64,000 nt of DNA from Ovis canadensis (taxonomy: Eukaryota > Chordata > Mammalia > Artiodactyla > Bovidae): NCBI RefSeq assembly GCF_042477335.2, contig NC_091263.1:15845501-15909500 (forward strand), written 5' to 3'. A model generated the notes under the pieces. The model was given only the letters and a program-made list of their open reading frames with translations, did no database searches and was not told the origin of the DNA. How positions within the stretch are numbered: position 1 is the first letter of the stretch; every line of letters begins with the position of its first letter. Of the stretch, positions 1 through 11,118 are shown piece after piece. A program made the position numbers and the translations under genes.

Positions 1-2470
1 TGAAAAAGAAGAAATTAGAACAGACAATGCAGAGATATAAAGATTTATAAGAGGCTATTAAGAACAACTATATGGCAATAAAATAGATAGCCTGGAAGAA
101 ATGGACAGATTCTTAGAAAAGTTCAATCTTTCAAGACTGAACCAGGAAGAAATAGAAATTATGAACAACCTAATTACAATCACTGAAATTGAAGCTGTGT
201 TTAAAAATCTCCCAAAAAACAAAAGCCCAGGACCAAATTCTATCAAACATTTAGAGAAGAGCTAATGCTCTTTCAAAAAAATTGCAGAAGGACCATTTCC
301 AAACTCATTCTATGAGGCCACCATCACCCTGATACCAAAATCAAAGACAACACACAAAAAGAAAACGACAGGCCATTTTCATGGATGAACATAGATGCAA
401 AAACCCTCAACAAAATTTTAGCAAACAGAATTCAGGTACACATCAAAAACTCATACACCATGATCAAGTTGGGTTTATTCCAGGGATGCAAGGATTCTTC
501 AAATGATTCAAATCAATCAGTGTGATACACCATATTAATAAATTGAAAAATAAAAGCTCTATGATAATCTCAAGAGATGCAGAAAAAGCCTTTGACAAAA
601 TTCAGCACCAATTTATGTTAAAACTCTTTAAAAAATGGGCATAGAAGGAACCTACATCAACATAGTAAAGGCCATTTATGATAAGCCTATAGCAAACATT
701 TTTCTCAGTGGTGAAAAACTGAAAGCATTCTCCCTAAGATCAGAAACAGGGCAAGGGTGTCCACTCTCACCACTATCATTCAACATAGTTCTGGAAGTCT
801 TAGCTAAAGCTATCAGAGAAGAAAAAGAAATAAAAGGAATCCAGATCAGAAAAGAAGGAGTAAAGCTCTCACTGTTTGCAGATATGGTACATAGAAAGCC
901 CTAAAGATAGTCAGAAAATTACTAGAGCTAATCAGTGAACTTAGCAAAGTTGCAGGATACAAAATCAATACACAGAATTCACTTGCATTTCTATATACTA
1001 ATGATGAAAAATCAGAAAATGAAATTAAGGAATCAATCCCATTCACCATTGCAACAAAAATAATGAAATATCTAGGAATAAACTTACCTAAGGAGACAAA
1101 AGAATTGTACCAGAAAAGTATAAGACACTGATGAAAGAAATCAAAGATGACATAAACAGATGGAGAGATATTCCATGTTCCTGGGTAAGAAGAATCAATA
1201 TTTTGAAAATGATTATACTACCAAAGACAATCTACAGATTCAACCTGATTCCTATCAAATTACCAATTGCATTTTTCACAGAACTAGAACAAAAGATTTC
1301 ACAATTCATATATAAACACAAAAGATCCAGAATAGCCAACGTGGTTTGAGAAGGAAGAATGGAGCTGGAGAAATCAACCTTCCTGACTTCAGATTATACT
1401 ACAAAGCTACAGTCATCAAGACAGTATGGTACTGGCACAAAAACAGAAATATAGACCAATGGAACAAGATAGAAAACTCAGAGATAAGCCCATGCACCTA
1501 TGGGTGCCTTATTTGTGACAAAGGTGGCGAGAATGTACAATGGGGGCAAAGACGGCCTCTTCAATAAATGGTGCCAGGAAAACGGCACAGCTACATGTAA
1601 AATAATGAAAAGATAAACACAGAATGTATTAAAGGCTTAAATGTAAGACCAGAAACTATAAAACTCTTAGAGGAAAATATAGGTGTTCTATTAATCCTCT
1701 ATGGCCCACCTCATAGAGTAACAGAAATAAAAGCAAATGTAAACAACCAAGACCTGATTAAACTTAAAAGCTTTTGCACAGCAAAAGACACTATAAGCAA
1801 AGTGAAAAGATAACCCTCAGAATGGGAGAAAATAAGAGCAAATGAAACTGACAAAGGATTAATTTCCAAAATATACAAGCAGCTCATACAACTCAATACC
1901 AGAAAAACAAACAACCTGATCAAAAAGTGGGGAAAAAAACCTAAAGAGACATTTCCCCAAAGAAGACATACAAATGGCTAACAAACACATGAAAAGATGC
2001 TCAACATCACGCATTATTAGAGAAATGCATATCAAAACTCCAATGAGATATCACCTCACACTGGTCAGAATGGTCCTCATCAAAAAGTCTACAAATAATA
2101 AATACTGGAGAGAGTGTGGAGGAAAGGGAACACTCTTTCATTGCTGGTGGGGGTATAAATTGATACGGCCACTATAGAAGAAGGTATGGAGATTCCTTTA
2201 AAAACTAGGAATAAAATCACCATATGACCCAGCAATCCCTCTTCTAGGCATAAACCCTGATGAAACCAAAACTGAAAAAGACACATGTATCACATTGCTC
2301 ACTGCAGCACTATTTACGATAGCTAGAACATGGAAACAACCTGGATGTTCATTGACAGATGAATGGATAAAGAAGTTGTGGTACATATACATGATGGAAT
2401 ATTACTCAGCCATAAGAAGGAATGCATTTGGGTCAGTTTTAATGAGGTGGATGTACATAGAACCTCTTAT
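1..2470 (+). pseudogene. L1 ORF2 (endonuclease/reverse transcriptase) remnant
   Basis: The frame is split into several pieces. The clearest is 635-904, which carries RT palm motifs ([16 protein letters not shown]) and reaches FADMVHRKP where an active L1 has FADD followed by MVLY-type residues. The second catalytic aspartate codon is missing at about 873-884. Later pieces at 1131-1349, 1346-1567, 1974-2177 and 2295-2579 keep the post-RT and C-terminal ORF2 sequence but sit in different frames. The missing catalytic residue and the frameshifts rule out activity. Family assignment is firm; subfamily is not. Confidence 0.9.
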
Positions 2471-2516
2471 ACAGTGTGAAGTAAGGCAGAAAGAGAAAGA
2501 TACATATCATATCCTA
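1..2516 (+). mobile_element. L1 LINE, ORF2 and 3' region, broken copy
   Basis: This is the downstream part of an L1 element, entering from beyond the left edge. Translated pieces follow L1 ORF2 order: the RT palm, the segment after RT, the cysteine-rich C-terminal part, then the end of ORF2. The last recognisable L1 sequence is about 2515, directly before BovB sequence. The 3' UTR and poly(A) tail are absent, so the end was lost, probably when the BovB inserted. Many frameshifts make it non-functional. Divergence from the L1-BT copies elsewhere in the window suggests an older artiodactyl subfamily; that is an inference. Confidence 0.93.
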
Positions 2517-4119
2517 AAGAATACACAGAAAAACTATACAAAAAAGATATTCATGACTCAGATAAGCACTATGGTGTGATCACTCACCTAGAGACAGATA
2601 TCCTGGAATGCAGTCAAGTGGGCCTTAGGAATCTTCACTGTGAACAAAATTAGTGGAGGTAATGGAATTCCAGTCGAACTATTTCAAATCTTAAAAGATG
2701 ATGCTGTGAAAGTGCTGCACTCAATATGCGGGCAAATTTGGAAAACTCAGTAGTGGCCACAGAACTGGAAAAGGTCAGTTTTCATTCCAATCCCAAAGAA
2801 AGGCAATGCCGAAGAATGTTCAAACTACCGCAGAATTGCACTCATCTCACATGCTAGCAAAGTAATGCTCAAAATTCTACAAGCCAGGCTTCAGCAATAT
2901 ATGAACAGTGAACTTCCAGATGTTCAAGATGAATTTGGAAAACGCAGAGGAACTAGAGATCAAATTGCCAACATCTGCTGGATCATCAAAAAAAGCAGGA
3001 GAGTTCCAGAAAAAAAATTTGCTTTATTGACTACGCCAAAGCCTTTGACTGTGTGTATAACAATAAACTATGGAAAATTCTCCAAGAGATGGGAATACCA
3101 GACCACCTGACCTGCCTCCTGAGAAATCTGTATGCAGGTCAAGAAGCAACTTTTAGAACTGGACATGGAACAATAGACTGGCTCCAAATTGGGAATGGTG
3201 TATGTCATGGCTGTATATTGTCACCCTGCTAATTTAATTTATCTGCAGAATACACCATGCGAAATGCCAGACTGGATGAAGCACAAGCTGGAATCAGGAT
3301 TTCTCTGAGAAATATCTATAACCTCAGATATGCAGATGACACCAGCCTTATGGAATAAAGTGAAGAAGAACTCAAGAACCTCTTGATGAAAGTGAAAGGT
3401 GAGAGTAACAAAGTTGGGTTAAAACTCAACATTCAGAAAACTAAGATCACGTCAACCAGTCACATCATTTCATGGCAAATAGGTGGGAAAGCAATGGAAA
3501 CAGTGAGAGACTTTAATTTTTTTTTTTTTTTTTTTTACTCCAAGATCATTGCAGATGGTGACTGCAGCCTTGAAATTAAAAGACACTTGTTCCTTGGAAG
3601 AAAGGCTATGACCAATATAGACATCATATTAGAATACGGAGGTATTATTTGCCAACAAAAGTCAGTCTAGCCAAAGCTATGGTTTTTCCAGTATATATGG
3701 ATGTGAGAGTTGGACTATAAAGGAAGCTGAGCACCAAAGAATTGATGCTTTTAAACTGTGATGTTAGAGAAGACTCTTGAGAGTCCCTTGGACTGCAAAG
3801 AGATCCAATCAGTCAATCCTAAAGGAAATCAGTCCTGAATATTCATTGGAAGGACTGATGCTGAAGTTGAAGCTCCACCACTTTGGCCACCTGAGGTGAA
3901 GAACTGACTCATTAGAAAAGACCCTGATGCTGGGAAATATTGAGTGCAGGAGGAGAAGGAGATGACAGAGGATAAGATGGTTGGATGGCATCACCAACTT
4001 GATGGGCATGAGTCTGAGTAAGCTCCAGGAGTTGATGATGGACAGGGAAGCCTGGCGTGCTGCAGTTCATGGGGTTGCAAAGAGTCAGATGCAATTGAGC
4101 GACTGAACTGAACTAAACT
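2517..4119 (+). mobile_element. BovB (RTE) LINE, 5'-truncated
   Basis: The copy starts in the ORF2 linker just before RT (YTEKLYKKDIHDSD-like sequence) and runs to the BovB 3' end, GACTGAACTGAACT at about 4105-4119. The RT catalytic YADD codons are intact at 3329-3340. The frame is broken many times; readable pieces are 2865-3110 and 3383-3670. A run of 20 T at 3517-3536 replaces the short T/G run seen here in other copies. It joins the L1 at 1-2516 directly, without a clear target duplication. Confidence 0.95.
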
Positions 4120-5084
4120 CATAGTGGCCTTTTGGGGAAAAGGAAAGATTAAAATTATCTAAAATTCAGCAACTCAGATGAGTACTATGTAAACTTCAAA
4201 TGTATATTTCCAAGAACTTACTGAATGCTGTCACATGCACATCCTGAAGGAACTTTCTATTGCTTCAGCTCCCCTGTCTCCCTTGTGGCCGAGGGAGTCG
4301 GGGCTGCAGCACCATCAACTCTACCCACCCACTGTCCTCTCCCCTGCAGGTCACGGACATCCACCCTCCCTCTACCCTCACTGCCCATCACTGTCATTGA
4401 TTAGCTCTCAGAGAGTCTTCTCTGAATAATTACAATGCTTCCTATCCATACTTTATAAGCCAGATTTGTTCATTTCTGTTCCCTACTTAAAAGCTGGGAC
4501 ACCACTGCCTATAGGTTATCTACCACATCTGAATTATGTCAAAGGAGAGTAGGACAGGATTCTATCGCACCTCCAATGCTGCATCAATCAGATACAGGCC
4601 AGGGTGCTAGGTTCTGCTGTGCTTACACATCTTAATGGCTTATTTCCCACTCATGCTATGTGTTCCTTTCAAGACAGCTGCTGCTCTGATTCATGTCATC
4701 TTCATTCTGGAATGCAGGCTGATGAGGCCGCCTTTCTGGATGCTTTCTGGTCAGAGAAAACAGAGAGTGTGTCAGCCACACCAAAGCCTATCTATTAAAG
4801 CTTCCCGAGAAGTGCCTTGAGCCATTTCTGTTCACATTCCATCTGGTCAAGTCTGGTATTAGTGAGAAGGAGAGTACACCCCTCCCTTAGGAGGGGCTAC
4901 AGAGATTTGAAATAAACAAGAAGAGCCCATAAAACAGGCAATTTTCTTCTGATGGAATTTCTGTGCATTCTTGGACATTGTTTACAGCATATCTTACTTT
5001 CCAGGCAGTTTATTGTTTCTGGGGCACGTGGGACCTGCCTCTACACTCACACTTCCATTCACTAATTGCATATTTCCGTGTTTG

Positions 5085-5210
5085 TCTTCTCATTAGATTT
5101 TGAACTCTGGAAGAATTCAGCCTTTACCATTTTTTGTGTTTGGAGCATGCACACTCTTTTGTGTGCTAGGGGTGGCACTTAGTGCTTAGCTGCTTGATAA
5201 CTGAATGCGG
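5085..5210 (+). repeat. L2-like LINE 3' end, very old
   Basis: The stretch follows the usual order of the L2 3' end: a TTAGATTTTGAACTC-type opening, a G+T-rich middle, then GGTGGCACTTAGTGCTTAGC and a terminal TAACTGAATG. Identity by eye is low, so this is a tentative call. Confidence 0.45.
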
Positions 5211-7802
5211 AATTCATGTTTATTGGCCACTATCGTAGCCATTAGACTGTATCTGACAGACAAACTACAGAGGATGTGACTGACCCAAGGGCTTTAGTTG
5301 TCATGTTCTCAAGTTCGCTGCTGAGTTTCCACATCTACATACCTCCCATGCACCCCTCCCACCACATGTCTTGGTGGAGGCTGGTTCCTGAGAGATGCTG
5401 GACCAATCTACTGGCCAAGGTTTACTGCCGGACTCCCCAGCAGCCCGACGTTTGCAAATATCACACAACACTCTGGGACATTTCTGCCCCTCCCCCTTCT
5501 CCTTAAGTCTGAGTAAGAGTTACATCACTTCTGCCCACATTCCCAGCCAGTCACCTACTCCCCACATTCTCCCGCAGGTGTTTCCCCATCCTAACATATT
5601 TGCAGGTTTCATCCCTTCCTGGCATCTGCTTCTTAGAGGACATTAACACAGAAACTTTCATTGTTATAATCAATTCCGACAGAATATGATCAAATGTCTT
5701 TGCGAGCTTTGAAGAGAGCAGTGCAACAGTTAAGAAAATCAGGAAATTACTTCATGGCAGAAGTGGATTGGAATCAGGCTTTGTAACTGGGTTTGCCTCC
5801 ATTGTTGGGGGGAGGTGTGTAGGCGGAGGAGGAAGAGGGGTGGGAAAGGAGTTCTCTCCTGGGATGACTCTTATCCATGCACAGTGTGGTGAGTTTGTTT
5901 TTTTTTAATCTCTAGACTCAGGTTTCTTTTAAATATTGGGGAAAGATTCTTCCCGAACACATCGATTTCTTTTATTTTTCCCTTGATTTATTTATTCTGT
6001 TTCTTTTGTGCGGCTTTGCCCTCTGGGGGGACTGATTATTCAAGATTTGGTTTTGTGATTCCCTCTCTGATACCTCGGTCAGCACTTTCATTCCTTTGTT
6101 CCATGTTCTGGAATCACTTCTCAAATTCCTTCCTCACGTCAACAATAGGATGATTTGTTGTATCAGATTCGCTGTTCTTCTTCCAACAAGCATTTCATTT
6201 TGGCTCTTGTGATTTTGGTTTCCATGCAGTCGCATCTTGCCTCAGCTCAAGTGTGTCTTTTTTAAAAGAGTTTAGAACAAATGTATTTTACAAGATTCTT
6301 CTGTTTCCTGTAGCAGATCTATTTCAGGGAAAGTTTTCCATTTAAGCCCTGAAGCAGTGTTCCCCCTGTCTGTCTCTTTATTGGCTTGCTCTGTGTTGTC
6401 CTGCCTTCCTAGGAATGGGGGCCTGTAGCTCTGTACCTCGGTTGGATGCCCTAAGAATTCTGTGAAAATCCCCAGAATGAGGTACTCTTGTTCACAGACC
6501 AAAGTTCATGGAGTCAAATGAAGCCACCTGGGAAGAGACATGTGAGATGTCACGTGATGAAATGGGCCCAGCACCACAGGTTAAGAAGGAGGAGCATCTG
6601 GTTATGAGCCTCTGGGATAGAAACCAGAGAAACCAGATGGGGGAGCAACTAAAAGTGGGTGGCAGAGCCTGGAGTGTTCTCCAGAGCTAAATAGTTTGTC
6701 AACAGTGACCTTTCATGGAGGGCTGGCAGCCCAGGCAGTGGCAGAAAGGAAGCTATTAGGAATGTTAATCTGGTCTACACGGACACGTTGATTATTTAGG
6801 TTTATTTGTCCTAGAATAAAGAGAAATTCTTCCAGAAATCCCCCCACTTTTTAAAAATAGTTGTCATACACTTAGTCTTTTTAGCATCCTTGCAGAGCAT
6901 TTGGGTGTGGCTGAGGGCCTGGCAAATATTAACCACATACAAAGGATTCCTTAAAGCATGCAGGCAGGTCCACTCGGGTCTGAGCAGAGAAGGGTACTGC
7001 AGTTGGGCTGTGGTTCAGAGAGACAGTCAGGGGGACGTTATCCAGGCTTTGTCCCAGCTGTAGAGCTCCACCACAAGCTTAGCCTGCACCATCTGCCCCC
7101 AGATACACTTAGATAAAGGCAAGCTTTGCAGGATTGCCCAGAATCCTTTTCCCCACTGGCCTCCCACCCCCTCACCTCCTCTGTTAGATCAGCTGCAATA
7201 ATCTAAAGAGAGGGGGTCTCTAGACACATTGCCGACTTCTCACATTGCTTCGGCTCTTTATGTTTTGAAAGAGCTTCAAACATTTTGCTCTTTTAAAAAT
7301 TTCCTACGTTTATATTGGTGGTGGGTTTTTTATAACAGTAGTTTGCAGAGATGAAAAGAAGCCTCAAGGGCTGCAGGCTTGGTTCCCCTAACTGGCTAGC
7401 CCATGGGAGCTGAGGTCAGTGGGGCAGGCGTGGCCAGGGCTCCTCCTACTTCCCCATCGCTGCTTTGGCTCAGTGAGCAAAGCATATGTTACCCATTAAT
7501 TGTGTTTTTAAAATCTGGTCTAAGTGATTATTTATTTAGTAAAATGGCCCCCAATTTTTATTATATGTTGACTATTAGCCTTACTTTTCAATATTGATGC
7601 AAACCTTTTATTTGTTTTGGTGAATATTTTAATGGAAATTGAGTGACATCCTTTTTGGGGGAGTTTTTCTTTTTCTTTTCTTTTTTTTTTTTTGAAGTTT
7701 TTATTTTTAAATGACAAATCTACTGCTTTTGAATTTGGTTTCTTTGAGTGTACTTTTCAAAGAACTCTCAATGCTCTGTACAATTACATTAAAAATTATT
7801 TG

Positions 7803-7930
7803 AAGGCCAGGGTCAAATCCTGGACTGCTGATGACTAGTGAAAGACTTCTTGCTACATTAAGCAACCTCATCCTAATTTTAATTGCAAGACAACTCTCAG
7901 TTTACTCAAGTGAAGAATGAAAGGTATGGG
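7803..7930 (+). repeat. MIR SINE fragment
   Basis: It contains GGTCAAATCCTGGACTGC and, about 95 bases on, CTCAGTTTACTCAAGTGAAG. These correspond to the MIR core segments TCAAATCCTGGCTCTGCC and CTCAGTTTCCTCATCTG at about the expected spacing. The remainder is heavily decayed. Confidence 0.4.
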
Positions 7931-8299
7931 TTGAAGGGTTTAAATCCCTTCTTTTAAGTTTTTCTATCACATTGGCTGCCAAAGAAAAGAAAGAGAATAT
8001 ATTTGAAAGAAAATTATGCATAAATAATATTTTATTTTTATTATCCACAAGAGAAGAAAGAGACTACAATCTGTCTACTGACTCTCAAAGTGTATTCCAG
8101 GGAAACTGGGGGAATCAGGGAGTGCTCTGAATCCCCTTCAGAGAGTCTACAAGCTGAGAATAACTTTCATAATAGCACTAAGACATTGTTGGTGTTTCTT
8201 GCTCTCATTTTCTCATGAGTGTATGATGGAGTTTTTCAGTCTGCATGATGTGTAATAGCACAACAGATTAGTGCATTGAATTTTAACCTCCTTTAAAGC

Positions 8300-9500
8300 T
8301 AAGAAGAGGTGGCAAGAATACACGGAAGAACTATACAAAAAAGATCTTCACGACCCAGATAATCATGATGATGTGATCACTAATTTAGAGCCAGACATCC
8401 TGGAATGTGAAGTCAAGTGGGCCTTAGAAAGCGTCACTACGAACAAAGCTAGTGGAGGTGATGGAATTCCAGTTGAGCTATTTCAAATCCTGAAAGATGA
8501 TGCTGTGAAAGTGCGGCACTCAATATGCCAGCAAGTTTGGAAAACTCAGCAGTGGCCACAGGACTGGAAAAGGTCAGTTTTCATTCCAGTCCCAAAGAAA
8601 GGCAATGCCAAAGAATGCTCAAACTACCGCACAATTTCACTCATCTCACATGCTAGTAAAGTAATGCTCAAAATTCTCCAAGCCAGGCTTCAGCAATACG
8701 TGAACCGTGAACTCCCTGATGTTCAAGCTGGTTTTAGAAAAGGCAGAGGAACCAGAGATCAAATTCCAACATCCACTGGATCATGGAAAAGGCAAGAGAG
8801 TTCCAGAAAAACATCTATTTCTGTTTTACTGACTATGCCAAAGCCTTTGACTATGTGGATCACAATAAACTGTGGAAAATTCTGAAAGAGACAGGAATAC
8901 CAGACCACTTAACCTGCCTCTTGAGAAATCTGTATGCAGGTCAGGAAGCAACAGTTAGAACTGGACATGGAACAAGAGACGGGTTCCAAATAGGAAAAGG
9001 AGTACGTCAAGGCTGTATATTGTCACCCTGCTTATTTAACTTCTATGCAGAGTACATCATGAGAAACGCTGGTCTGGAAGAAACACAAGCTGGAATCAAG
9101 ATTGCTGGGAGAAATATCAATAACCTCAGATATGCAGATGACACCACCCTTATGGCAGAAAGTGGTGAGAAACTAAAAAGCCTCTTGATGAAAGTGAAAG
9201 AGGAGAGTGAAAAAGTTAGCTTAAAGCTCAACATTCAGAGAACGAAGATCATGGCATCTGGTCCCATTACTTCATGGGAAATAGATGGGGAAACAGTAGA
9301 AACAGTGTCAGACTTTATTTTTTGGGGCTCCAAAATCACTGCAGATGGTGATTGCAGCCATGAAATTAAAAGACCCTTACTCCTTGGAAGAAAAGTTATG
9401 ACCAACCTAGATCGTATATTCAAAAGCAGAGACATTACTTTGCTGACTAAGGTCTGTCTAGTTAAGGCTACGGTTTTTCCTGTGGTCATGTATGGATGTG
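8300..9500 (+). mobile_element. BovB LINE segment lacking its 3' end (copy A)
   Basis: Sense BovB begins exactly at TAAGAAGAGGTGGCAAG, the same point as the copy at 33180, and stops at TATGGATGTG (9491-9500), inside the sequence encoding VVMYGC. The last 450 or so bases of a normal BovB (ESWT to the 3' tail) are missing. Antisense BovB begins at 9501. RT motifs are present with YADD at 9131-9142. A one-base deletion between 8765 and 8766 (AAATT/CCAAC) breaks the frame and also occurs in the 33180 copy. Loss of a 3' end is not expected from simple target-primed insertion. Confidence 0.94.
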
Positions 9501-9775
9501 CCCATCTTCGCATGAAGTGTTCCCTTGGTATCTCTAATTTTCTTGAAGAGATCTCTAGTCTTTTCCATTTTATTGTTTTCTTCTATTTCTTTTCACTGAT
9601 CACTGAGGAAGGCTTTCTTATCTCATTGCTTTTCTTTGGAAATCTTCAGACAAATGGCTACATCTTTCCTTTTCTCCTTTGCTTTTCAGTTATCTTCTTT
9701 TCACAGCTATTTGTAAGGCCTCTTCAGACAATGATTTTGCCTTTTTGCATTTCTTTTTCTTGGGGATGGTCTTGA
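8373..9775 (+). pseudogene. BovB ORF2 remnant with chimeric tail
   Basis: Two overlapping frames cover the RT. The first, 8373-8885, holds the fingers region (ASGGDGIPVELFQIL) and loses frame at the deletion near 8765. The second, 8783-9775 (330 codons), holds FCFTDYAKAFDYVDHNKLW, RQGCILSPCLFNFYAEY and RYADDTTLMAES through VVMYGC, about residues 1-239. It then runs without a stop into antisense BovB, giving about 91 residues rich in F, L, I and S. The tail is read from the wrong strand of the linker/endonuclease region and is presumably meaningless. Confidence 0.88.
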
Positions 9776-11118
9776 TCCCTGTCTCCTGAACAATGTACAA
9801 ACCTCCATCCACAATTCTTTAGGCACTCTATCAGATCTAGGCCCCTAAATCTATTTCTCACTTCCACTGTATAATCGTAAAGGATTTAGTTTAGGTCATA
9901 CCTGAATCATCTATTGGTTTTATCTTCTTTCTTCAATTCAAATCTGAATTTGGCAATAAGGAGTTTATGATCTGAGCCACAGTCAGCTCCTGGTCTTGTT
10001 TTTGCTGACTGTATAGAGCTTCTCCATCTTTGGCTGCAAAGGATATAATCAATCTGATTTTGGTGTTGGCCATCTGGTGATGTCCATTTGTGGAGTCTTC
10101 TCTTATATTGTTGGAAGAGGGCGCTTTCTAGGACCAGCGTGTTCTCTTGGCAAAACTCTATTAGCCTTACCCCTGCTTCATTATGTTTTCCAAACCAAAC
10201 ACCTGTTACCCTGGGTGTTTCTTGACTTCCTACTTTTGCATTCCAGTCCCCTATAGTGAAAGGGACATCTTTTTCGGGTGTTAGTTCTAAAAGGTCTTGT
10301 AGGTCTTCATGGAACCATTCAGCTTAAGCTTCCTCACCATCACTGGCCAGGGCATAGACTTGAGTTACTGTGATATTGAATGGTTTGCCTTGTAAATGAA
10401 CAGAGATCATTCTTTCGTTTTTGAGATTGCATCCAAGTACTGCAGTTTGGAGTCTTTTGTTGACTATGATGGCTACTCCATTTCTTCTAAGGGATTCTTA
10501 TAGATATAATGGTCATCTGAGTTAACTTCACCCATTCCAGTCCATTTTAGTTTGCTGATTCCTAAAATATCAAAGTTCACTCTTATCATCTCCTGTTTGA
10601 CCACTTCCAATTTGCCTTGAGTCATCAACCTAACATTCCAGGTTCCTATGCAATATTGCTCTTTATAGCATTGGACCTTGCTTCTATCACCAGTCACACC
10701 CACAACTGAGTGTTGTTTTTGCTTTGGCTTCTTCTCTTCATTCTTTCTGGAGTTATTTCTCTAGTGATCTCCAGTAGCATATTGGGCACTTACCAACCTG
10801 GGGAGTTCATCTTTCAGTGTCCCATCTTTTTGCCTTTTCATACTGTCATTGGGTTCTCAAGGCAAGAATAATAAAGCGGTTTGCCATTCCCTTTTCCAGT
10901 GGACCACATTTTGTCAGAACTCTCCACCATGACCTGTCCAGCCCTGCATGGCATAGATTAGTTTCATTGAGTTAGGCAAGGCTGTGGTCCATGTGATCAG
11001 ATTGTTTAGTTTTCTGTGATTGTTGTTTCAGTCTGCCTGCCTTCTGAGGCTCTCTCTCAGCACCAACCATCTTACTGGGGTTTCTCTTATCTTGGATGTG
11101 GGACATTTCTTCACAGCT
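9501..11118 (-). mobile_element. BovB 5' region, inverted (copy B, 5' part)
   Basis: Read on the minus strand, this covers the BovB 5' leader, the APE-type endonuclease and the linker, ending at 9501 inside the sequence for FHAKMG. Endonuclease sequence is readable at 10473-10703 (GTWNVR, then DILGISKLKWTGMGE). It is followed at once by sense BovB at about 11117, with CTG shared at the joint. The antisense 5' part followed by the sense 3' part is the layout left by twin priming of one insertion. Confidence 0.92.

Larger units (their letters stand above)
4120..8299. other. Mostly single-copy sequence, no gene recognised
   Basis: No open frame exceeds about 85 codons and none resembles a known protein. 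I see two weak old repeats (L2 near 5085-5210, MIR near 7803-7930), a G-rich purine stretch at about 5804-5855, and short T runs at 5900 and 7681-7693. Composition is less AT-rich than the retrotransposon blocks. It may contain regulatory or untranslated sequence, but nothing visible proves that. Confidence 0.6.
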
